From Methanolobus sp. UBA118 (GTDB lineage: Archaea; Halobacteriota; Methanosarcinia; Methanosarcinales; Methanosarcinaceae), in contig DACO01000072.1 of NCBI GenBank assembly GCA_002508635.1, positions 1 through 5,866 of the forward strand: a stretch of DNA of 5,866 bases, in the 5' to 3' direction. Positions within the stretch are counted from its first letter, which is position 1. Every line of letters starts with the position of its first letter. The translations under genes were made by a program, and so were the position numbers. Shown piece after piece: positions 1-5,324 of this stretch. A model generated the notes under the pieces. The model made no database searches and was not told where the DNA came from. It was given only the letters and a program-made list of their open reading frames with translations.

Positions 1-768
1 CCTGGACAAGACGGTACTGTGACCATACCATTTTATGTTGATGTAGATTTATTCCCCACAGTGGGAGCGAAGCCAATTTCAATACGAGTATATGTTCAGG
101 ACGGAGATGAATTTTATTTGACAAGTGCACCTACAATTAGTGCCCCTATGGTCGAAATGTACAATAATGGTCCTGGAGAAATAGAAGACCCTGACAATGG
201 ACTTAGTTTGCAAACAGATGATGTAAGTCATCATGATCAATATGAAATTGCAAGAAGAGCTGCAATTGCAGGGGATGGAACCATTAGCCCATACCATACA
301 GCTGATACAGTTAATTCATATGTTCACCAGCTTATGACTTACGACGAAGATTATTTTTACATTTCTGCCGACCACACCGCATCAGATGAATTTCTCATTA
401 ACAATGGTTTTAATGGAGTGTGCGATGAGTATGCCGTAATGAATGGTGCATACTTGCGGGCATTGGGTATTCCGACTAGAAGAATAGCTATCAATGGAAC
501 ACAAAATAATAATGCAACTGCACATCAGTTCAATGAATTTTGGGATGGAAACAACTGGATTCATCTAGATCCTCAAATAGAAATTTTAGATTATCCAAGT
601 GTATATGCTGACCAAGGAATTATTGTAAATAATGCTGCACGTATTCATAGTGCTGATGATGGAAAATCTGCTGTCGATGACACACCAGTATTTACAGTAG
701 GACTTCTTGATTCGGCAGAAGATATGACATTTGATTATCCAGCAGGATTACTTGCCAGATATAGTTAA
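1..768 (+). CDS. Transglutaminase-like protein, 5'-truncated by window edge
   Basis: The reading frame is open from base 1 to the TAA at 766-768 (255 residues visible). The GTG at 19 is internal: it has no ribosome binding site and the frame continues upstream, so the true start lies outside the window. Residues 1 to about 50 look like a beta-rich domain (alternating hydrophobic pattern around TIPFYVDVDLF). Residues about 80-200 form a transglutaminase-like core with the papain-type triad: Cys141 in GVCDEYA, His175 in AHQFNEFW and Asp190 in HLDPQ. All three are in standard spacing, so an active thiol enzyme (peptidase, amidase or transglutaminase) is plausible; the substrate is unknown. About 65 residues follow, with no C-terminal membrane anchor. 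Any signal peptide would be in the missing part; many archaeal relatives are secreted. By hand count the gene is about 39% GC, whereas sampled lines of the neighbouring genes run about 45-50%. That suggests separate ancestry. Confidence 0.85.
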   Translation, partial: PGQDGTVTIPFYVDVDLFPTVGAKPISIRVYVQDGDEFYLTSAPTISAPMVEMYNNGPGEIEDPDNGLSLQTDDVSHHDQYEIARRAAIAGDGTISPYHTADTVNSYVHQLMTYDEDYFYISADHTASDEFLINNGFNGVCDEYAVMNGAYLRALGIPTRRIAINGTQNNNATAHQFNEFWDGNNWIHLDPQIEILDYPSVYADQGIIVNNAARIHSADDGKSAVDDTPVFTVGLLDSAEDMTFDYPAGLLARYS

Positions 769-775
769 TATTATT

Positions 776-814
776 TAATTAGAGTCTATACCCCATAGAC
801 TCTAATTATTTTTT
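776..814 (+). terminator. Perfect hairpin plus T-run after the transglutaminase-like gene
   Basis: Bases 776-789 (TAATTAGAGTCTAT) are exactly complementary to 795-808 (ATAGACTCTAATTA), giving a 14-bp stem with a 5-nt ACCCC loop, followed at once by TTTTTT at 809-814. It starts 8 bp after the stop codon. The form is that of a bacterial intrinsic terminator. Archaeal RNA polymerase needs mainly the U-tract, so it should also work in an archaeon. The symmetric stem could act on the opposite strand too, although no T-run lies on that side. Confidence 0.85.
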
Positions 815-961
815 CCAGTGAACATTATAATTTAGTGGATCTGTAAAAATCCTTCGTTCAACAATGCATGTAACTTAGATAGGTTGCCAGCATTATACAT
901 AATCCAACGGAGAATAAATATGGAGATATAATTTATTTCCGTATTGTGTAGAAAATTTTCA
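815..961. other. AT-rich intergenic region with no convincing gene
   Basis: The spacer between the first terminator and the next promoter holds no plus-strand ORF with a ribosome binding site. It contains an imperfect dyad at 922-940 and a 10-bp palindrome GAAAATTTTC at 951-960, close upstream of the TATA region. A short minus-strand open stretch ending at a TAA at 832-834 has some protein-like character, but no start or family could be assigned. Confidence 0.6.
922..940. promoter_or_regulatory. Imperfect 19-bp dyad, possible operator
   Basis: GGAGATATAATTTATTTCC is an inverted repeat around A931: seven of nine pairs match (GGA.ATA.A / T.TAT.TCC). It lies about 25-45 bp upstream of the TATA region of the surface-protein gene, where an archaeal activator or repressor could bind. 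In AT-rich DNA such a dyad can arise by chance, so the call is tentative. Confidence 0.25.
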
Positions 962-976
962 TTATATTTAAATAAT
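962..976 (+). promoter_or_regulatory. Archaeal TATA-box region of the surface-protein operon
   Basis: The A/T-only run TTATATTTAAATAAT contains two overlapping TATA-like boxes, TTATATTT (962-969) and TTTAAATA (967-974). With a start site about 26 bp downstream of the box centre, transcripts would begin near 992-997. That is just at or before the AGAGG at 996-1000 and upstream of the ATG at 1008. This placement excludes the earlier in-frame ATG at 987 as the start. Confidence 0.6.
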
Positions 977-1007
977 ATCCCTTCTGATGCATAATAGAGG
1001 AAAATGC

Positions 1008-2000
1008 ATGGAAAAAGGGAATGGAAAAAAACATTTTATTCTTATTTTACTCCTCGTTGTGTCCTTCACGGTTTCAACCGGATGCATAAGAGATTTTGAA
1101 GAGGGGAGCAACTACGGTATAACCGATATAGAGATGTCTGCAGATAGCGTCAAAAGTTCCTATGTTGATCTGAACGTGACAGCTTATATAGAGAACAGGG
1201 GAGCGGACAGCAAAGGAAATACAACCCTGCTGTTCAAGGCTTTCAGACAACAGACAGGCCTGCTTGAAGTATCCAGGGAAAGGTCGGTCGGAACCATTGA
1301 AGAGGGCGATATTGTTACCGTAAGTCAGCAGATCAGACTTCCCAGGGAAGGAAGCTATACATTAAGACTCGATCTTTACGAAGACCAGCAGAGAAAAGCA
1401 AGCTCATCGATAACAATTCGCAACCTGGAAGCAATGCAGACCGACCTGCAGGAGATCGGCCTGCAGATATCGGGAATGGATTTCATGGTCAAGAACGTTA
1501 CATCAGGGAAGGTTCTCATCGAGAGTTACATCTACCTGAAAAATGAGGGTTCAAAAAGCACAGAGAACTACAGGATGCTTGTAAAGGCAAGGGAAATGGA
1601 TGCAAGACTCCTGGCAGACAAAAAATGGACAGATACCGGAATAATTGAACCTGAAGCAACAGAAATCCGCACGGTCAGCCTGACAGTACCTGACAATTAC
1701 AATTATGCAGTCGAGGTCAGTATCTGGGATGATGACATAATTGTCATGACAGGAGAGGATTACGTACAGCTCAATCCTGAAAAGGTTATCAGCAAGGAAG
1801 AAGAGGTCCAGAACAAGAACATACAGACCGGTGATTTCATTGTAGAGGAAGGTTTCGAGGAAGCAATGCCTACAGAAGAGATGGCTTCAGAATCAGCTTC
1901 TGAGGCGGCTCCGGGATTTGGTTCATTAATGACCGCAGGTATTCTCCTATCTGCGTTGCTGTTCATCAACAGAAAAAACAGGAGGGGAAAAAATGAATGA
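1008..2000 (+). CDS. Surface protein with lipobox, two tandem beta-type domains and PGF-CTERM-like tail
   Basis: This encodes 330 residues. I chose the ATG at 1008 because AGAGG (996-1000) lies 7 nt upstream; the in-frame ATG at 987 has no such site and probably precedes the transcript start. A basic start (GKKHF) and hydrophobic helix (residues 10-23) run into a lipobox, VSTG|C26, suggesting a lipid-anchored Cys. Two related domains follow, about residues 37-138 and 153-255. VDLNVTAYIENRG (53-65) aligns with VLIESYIYLKNEG (169-181), VGTIEEGD (94-101) with TGIIEPEA (210-217), and YTLRLDLYED (117-126) with YAVEVSIWDD (233-242), at an offset of about 116. The pattern suggests Ig-like or CARDB-like beta sandwiches. 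Residues about 260-301 are an acidic, Ser/Glu-rich linker. The tail is PGF (302-304), a hydrophobic helix to Ile320 and a basic end (RKNRR), like archaeosortase substrates. The partner and exact family are not recognised. It overlaps the next gene. Confidence 0.8.
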   Translation: MEKGNGKKHFILILLLVVSFTVSTGCIRDFEEGSNYGITDIEMSADSVKSSYVDLNVTAYIENRGADSKGNTTLLFKAFRQQTGLLEVSRERSVGTIEEGDIVTVSQQIRLPREGSYTLRLDLYEDQQRKASSSITIRNLEAMQTDLQEIGLQISGMDFMVKNVTSGKVLIESYIYLKNEGSKSTENYRMLVKAREMDARLLADKKWTDTGIIEPEATEIRTVSLTVPDNYNYAVEVSIWDDDIIVMTGEDYVQLNPEKVISKEEEVQNKNIQTGDFIVEEGFEEAMPTEEMASESASEAAPGFGSLMTAGILLSALLFINRKNRRGKNE

Positions 2001-2325
2001 AGAAAATACAGGTGCCCGGGAGAGCAATAACTCCGATGCAGCTGTTACAGAGGAGGAGAGTATGAACAAAGGATATATTTCGAGATCCAGGAACACAGAC
2101 AAGAAGAACAGAAGCCCGGAAGAATACTTCAGATGGGGTGTATTCGGGATCACAATGTTACTGCTCTTTATTGCAGCGATCCAGTTCTATTTCTCCATGC
2201 AGGACGCAATCAGCACATGGTTCGAGTGGGAATATGTGTCCCTTTTCAAGTCTGTGTACAACCTGGTGATAATCGGCCTCTGTATCTACATCATAAAACT
2301 CTTCGTGTTCAGAAAGCAGGCATAA
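1993..2325 (+). CDS. Small two-helix membrane protein, family not recognised
   Basis: This is a 110-residue protein. Its ATG (1993) overlaps the upstream gene's TGA (1998-2000) in ATGAATGA, an 8-nt overlap, and GGAGGGG at 1981-1987 sits 5 nt upstream, so translation is probably coupled. Residues 1-45 are hydrophilic, first acidic (NEEN, TEEES) and then basic (RSRNTDKKNR). Two predicted membrane helices follow, about 49-67 and 84-106, joined by a short segment with aromatic and acidic residues (TWFEWEY). The protein ends in RKQA. With the basic stretch before helix 1 and a basic end after helix 2, both termini are probably cytoplasmic. An alternative in-frame start at ATG 2062 (residue 24) has AGGAGGAG 3 nt before it. 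No catalytic motif is seen. The operon context suggests it partners the surface protein; this is inference. Confidence 0.75.
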   Translation: MNEENTGARESNNSDAAVTEEESMNKGYISRSRNTDKKNRSPEEYFRWGVFGITMLLLFIAAIQFYFSMQDAISTWFEWEYVSLFKSVYNLVIIGLCIYIIKLFVFRKQA

Positions 2326-2336
2326 CCTGCTTTTTT
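2313..2336 (+). terminator. Hairpin and T-run overlapping the stop codon
   Basis: AAAGCAGG (2313-2320) pairs with CCTGCTTT (2326-2333), an 8-bp stem whose loop CATAA contains the TAA stop of the small membrane-protein gene. The right arm runs into T6 (2331-2336), and a second T5 run follows at 2340-2344. This compact signal ends the first operon just before the next TATA box. Confidence 0.7.
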
Positions 2337-2354
2337 ATCTTTTTAGTCTTCATT

Positions 2355-2362
2355 TTTATATA
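2355..2362 (+). promoter_or_regulatory. TATA box of the U32/DNPH1-like operon
   Basis: TTTATATA is a near-consensus archaeal TATA box. Its centre is at about 2358, which predicts transcription from about 2384. That is downstream of the in-frame GTG at 2371 and about 5 nt before the ATG at 2389. The box therefore decides the start codon and implies a leaderless or nearly leaderless mRNA, in line with the absence of a ribosome binding site before 2389. Confidence 0.75.
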
Positions 2363-2388
2363 GCTTTCATGTGTATACTGCACAGTTT

Positions 2389-4842
2389 ATGATAAGAAGA
2401 AAACCGGAACTGCTTGCTCCTGCCGGAGACATGAGGTCCCTCATCGCGGCCGTGGAGAACGGTGCTGATGCCGTATACCTCGGGATAAACAATTTCAGTG
2501 CAAGGGCGTATGCAGGTAATTTTACAATCGATGAATTCAGGGAGGCACTCGACTACGCGCACCTGCGGGGAGTCAGAGTCTACGTTACCCTGAATACACT
2601 CATAAAGGATACAGAGATCGAAAAGATAGCAAAGCTCATGCAGACGCTGGACAGGCTTGGCACCGATGCCATCATAGTTCAGGATATCGGACTGCTCTCA
2701 CTTGCAGGAAAACTAGTACCTGAATTACCAGTGCATGCCAGCACTCAGATGACCATACATAACACCGAAGGTGTGCGTTTTCTACATGATATGGGTGTCA
2801 AAAGAGTGGTACTTGCAAGGGAGATGACACTTGCAGAAATAAAGGAAGTCAGACAGAAAACAGACATGGAAATTGAGACATTCGTACATGGAGCACTCTG
2901 TATCTGCTATTCCGGGCAGTGTCTGATGAGCAGTATGATAGGCGGAAGAAGCGGGAACAGAGGATATTGTGCTCAGCCCTGCAGAAAAAAATACGACCTG
3001 TACAGAAAAGGAAAAAAAGAGAGTACAGCCGGTAAATTCCTGTTAAGTCCAAGAGATCTTAACAGCTCCGATATCCTGCCCGAGCTCATAGAGGCCGGCA
3101 TTGGCTCTTTCAAGATCGAAGGACGTATGAAGCGTCCAGAATACGTTGCAGGAGTCGTACGTATATACCGGCGCCTGATTGACAGATATATGGAAAAGCC
3201 GGAGCAGTATTTTGTTTCCGAAGAAGAGAGACTCCAGCTTGAGCAACTCTTCAACCGGGAGTTTACTACTGGCTATTTCAAAGGCAATCCGGGAAATGTT
3301 CTTATGAGCCGGGAAAGACCCTATAATCAGGGAGTGAGGATAGGAAAAGTGAGAGGATTCGATAATAAACACAAAAATCTCCTCCTGGAGCTAAGCGGTG
3401 AGCTCAGGGTTGGTGATGGCATTGGTTTTGAAGCTGAACAGGAATCAGGGAACATTGTTCGGCAGATGTACAAAAAAGGAAAGCCTGTAAAAGAAGCAGG
3501 AAAAGAAGATATCATCCGTGTCTCATCGGACATCCAGCACAATAAGGGAACCTCAGTCTACAAAACACTTGACATTTCTCTCATGAAAGAGCTTGAACAA
3601 TCCTTCGAGTCCCCAGGGCTCAGAAAAGTATCTGTATTTATGAAAGCTAGAGCATTTTCTGGAGAGAAACTTGAATTGATGGTCAGAGATGAAGATGATA
3701 ATATCGTCCAAATTAGCTCTGAATATGTTGTAGAGACTGCCATCAAAAAGGCGACCAGTGAGAAGGATATCAGAAAACAGTTTACAAAACTCGGTAAAAC
3801 CGTCTTTGATGCAAAGGATATGGAAATCTCCATGGAAGAAGGCATATTCATACCCATAAAAGAGATGAACGAGCTCAGAAACCGGGCGGTTGCAGAACTT
3901 GAAAAGATGAGGATTGATCATCGAAGAAAATCGGAACATAAACCATGCAGAGTTTCTGAAAAGCCAGCTCCTGAAAATATAAACCAAAAACCTTTGCTCG
4001 CAGTAAGTATCATTGATCCGGAATCTGTAGAAACTGCAGTTTCCAGCGGTGCGGATCTGATATACTATGAGAGAAAAAGCAGTGTGCATGATGATGAGTC
4101 AGATTTGAGAATAGCAGCAACTCATGCAAAAGAGGTGGATGTACCCATCTACCTGCACACTCCTGTTATAGTAAAAGATAGCCAGATGCCGGAAATTGAG
4201 AAGATAATGAATGCTGCAAAAGAATCAGGATTTGCGGGAATTCTTGCGTCAAACCCCGGAATATTCAAAAAGGCCACAGAGCATGGAATCCCGGTAATCG
4301 TCGACACCAATATGAATATTTTCAACAGGGAAAGTGCAGCCTTGTTCATAAAAAAGGGTGCAATATCAGTTGTACTTTCTCCTGAGATGAACTATGAGCA
4401 GATCATAGAAGCCAGCTCCTCGGCTCCTACAGAATTGATTGTTCAAGGCAGTCTTCGAGTCATGGTATCAGAACATGGTCTTGTTACAAATCTTACAGGC
4501 CCTGAAGAGATGTCTGATCCTGACTGCAGAGTTTTTGAGCTCATGGACAAAAAAGGATTTGCTTTTCCTGTGAGGACCGATTGTTCAGGCAGGACACACA
4601 TATTCAATTCAAAAGAGCTGTGTCTTCTGGAGGACATGACCCGGCTTATCCAGAGCGGGGTCTCAAGATTCAGGATAGATGCGAGAATGACAGATAGCTC
4701 ACATATCAAAAATATAGTATCCTCATACAGGAAAACAATAGATTCATATTTCTCCACAGAAGAGAATCATGTAATAGCAGACAAATGCAGGGATATCTCG
4801 AAGGAGTATACAAGAGGCCACTTCCACAGGGGCGTACTATGA
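2389..4842 (+). CDS. Long U32-family protein (RlhA/TrhP-related, probable RNA hydroxylase)
   Basis: This encodes 817 residues from ATG 2389 (MIRRKPELLAPAGD, the usual family N-terminus); the GTG at 2371 is rejected because of the TATA box. The family is named for peptidases, but characterised bacterial members RlhA and TrhP hydroxylate C2501 of 23S rRNA or U34 of tRNA, using prephenate. Module 1 (about 1-330) carries the signature HGALCICYSGQC with C171, C173 and C178, then GYCAQPC with C194 and C198 (likely metal or Fe-S ligands), FLLSPRDL (217-224) and FKIEGRMK (241-248). About 385-510 resembles DUF3656. Residues 535 to about 790 are a second, diverged U32-like module: HIFNSKEL and FRIDARM echo the module 1 motifs, but the Cys signature is largely lost (VSEHG where other long members have Cys; C713, C732 and C745 remain). 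The family call is firm; RNA hydroxylation and its target here are inference. It overlaps the next gene by ATGA. Confidence 0.9.
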   Translation: MIRRKPELLAPAGDMRSLIAAVENGADAVYLGINNFSARAYAGNFTIDEFREALDYAHLRGVRVYVTLNTLIKDTEIEKIAKLMQTLDRLGTDAIIVQDIGLLSLAGKLVPELPVHASTQMTIHNTEGVRFLHDMGVKRVVLAREMTLAEIKEVRQKTDMEIETFVHGALCICYSGQCLMSSMIGGRSGNRGYCAQPCRKKYDLYRKGKKESTAGKFLLSPRDLNSSDILPELIEAGIGSFKIEGRMKRPEYVAGVVRIYRRLIDRYMEKPEQYFVSEEERLQLEQLFNREFTTGYFKGNPGNVLMSRERPYNQGVRIGKVRGFDNKHKNLLLELSGELRVGDGIGFEAEQESGNIVRQMYKKGKPVKEAGKEDIIRVSSDIQHNKGTSVYKTLDISLMKELEQSFESPGLRKVSVFMKARAFSGEKLELMVRDEDDNIVQISSEYVVETAIKKATSEKDIRKQFTKLGKTVFDAKDMEISMEEGIFIPIKEMNELRNRAVAELEKMRIDHRRKSEHKPCRVSEKPAPENINQKPLLAVSIIDPESVETAVSSGADLIYYERKSSVHDDESDLRIAATHAKEVDVPIYLHTPVIVKDSQMPEIEKIMNAAKESGFAGILASNPGIFKKATEHGIPVIVDTNMNIFNRESAALFIKKGAISVVLSPEMNYEQIIEASSSAPTELIVQGSLRVMVSEHGLVTNLTGPEEMSDPDCRVFELMDKKGFAFPVRTDCSGRTHIFNSKELCLLEDMTRLIQSGVSRFRIDARMTDSSHIKNIVSSYRKTIDSYFSTEENHVIADKCRDISKEYTRGHFHRGVL

Positions 4843-5270
4843 AAGTATTTTTGTCAGGCTCAATACGCGGCGGAAGGCAGATTCTTCATGTGTATATTAG
4901 GATCTGCAGTCTGCTGCAGGAGCAGGGGCATGAAGTCCTGAGTTCTCACGTAGCAGACCCGGAGCTTGAGGAAAAAGAATCGGTCATGTCAGAAGAGGAG
5001 ATATTCAAACGTGACATGGGATTTATGGAAAAAAGTGAGTGTTTAATAGCCGAGGTAAGTATGCCTTCAATTGGTGTTGGCTATGAGATCTGTAGTGCCC
5101 TGAAATATGGCCTTCCCGTACTATGCATTCACAGCCCTCAGGCAAACGTTTCTGCAATGGTACTCGGGAACACAAATCCGGGACTGCTTGTAAAAGAATA
5201 CTCCACCGGGCAGGAGTTACAGGAAATTATCGTGAATTTCCTGTCAGGACTTGAGGAGATACATGAATAA
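4839..5270 (+). CDS. DNPH1/Rcl-like 2'-deoxynucleoside 5'-phosphate N-hydrolase (nucleoside deoxyribosyltransferase superfamily)
   Basis: This encodes 143 residues from ATG 4839, which overlaps the U32 stop as ATGA; AGGGG at 4828-4832 lies upstream. An in-frame ATG at 4785 is inside the U32 gene and is rejected. The whole protein follows the order of vertebrate DNPH1 (Rcl), which cleaves the N-glycosidic bond of (deoxy)nucleoside 5'-monophosphates. The matches are FLSGSIRGGR (4-13), HVADPEL (37-43), Asp59 in RDMGFM, AEVSMPSIGVGYE (71-83) with the catalytic-type Glu83, and SAMVLG (105-110) whose Ser105 matches the phosphate-binding serine. The Rcl tyrosine in its VYFCGSIRGG motif is Phe4 here. 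Presence of the phosphate-site serines favours a nucleotide substrate over a free nucleoside. It is probably cytosolic, with a likely role in nucleotide clean-up or salvage. Databases may label it nucleoside 2-deoxyribosyltransferase. Confidence 0.85.
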   Translation: MKVFLSGSIRGGRQILHVYIRICSLLQEQGHEVLSSHVADPELEEKESVMSEEEIFKRDMGFMEKSECLIAEVSMPSIGVGYEICSALKYGLPVLCIHSPQANVSAMVLGNTNPGLLVKEYSTGQELQEIIVNFLSGLEEIHE

Positions 5271-5273
5271 CTA

Positions 5274-5280
5274 TTTTTTT
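5274..5280 (+). terminator. Oligo-T terminator after the DNPH1-like gene
   Basis: Seven consecutive T residues begin 3 bp after the TAA stop (5268-5270). No stable stem precedes them. A bare U-tract is the normal archaeal terminator and would separate this operon from the BofA-like gene. Confidence 0.6.
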
Positions 5281-5288
5281 AGTAATGA

Positions 5289-5296
5289 TTAAATAC
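5289..5296 (+). promoter_or_regulatory. Probable TATA box of the BofA-like gene
   Basis: TTAAATAC, centred at about 5292, predicts a start site near 5318, about 7 nt before ATG 5325. The AATATAAT at 5306-5313 is too close to the gene to serve. The box is weaker than that at 2355 but sits at the same distance from its gene, and no ribosome binding site precedes the ATG, which fits a near-leaderless transcript. Confidence 0.45.
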
Positions 5297-5324
5297 TAAC
5301 CAAGACAATATAATCGTGGTCACT

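Noticed and set aside
19..21. GTG as start codon of the transglutaminase-like gene.
   Set aside because: The frame is open to base 1, there is no upstream ribosome binding site in the visible 18 bases, and a secreted protein would need a signal peptide that is not seen after this GTG.
832..1020. Minus-strand open stretch ending at TAA 834-832, reading near its end RWIMYNAGNLSKLHALLNEG, a possible remnant of a mobile-element protein.
   Set aside because: It has protein-like character, but no start, ribosome binding site or recognisable family. It runs into the promoter and start of the surface-protein gene on the other strand. A translated search of 832-1020 against transposases would decide it; no hit would confirm the rejection.
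1438..1468. Repeated CTGCAG-containing segments (CCTGCAGGAGATCGG / CCTGCAGATATCGGG).
   Set aside because: They encode ordinary residues in the surface protein (LQEIGLQISG), there are only two copies, and no further repeats or arrays occur.
2133..2363. 76-residue plus-strand open frame overlapping the small membrane-protein gene and running past its terminator.
   Set aside because: It has no ribosome binding site, crosses the hairpin and the TATA box of the next operon, and its sequence is an out-of-frame reading of the real gene.
3553..4089. 178-residue open frame on the minus strand.
   Set aside because: It lies entirely antisense to the well-supported U32 gene, has an unusual Phe/Arg/Ser-rich composition and no domain pattern; it is a shadow frame.
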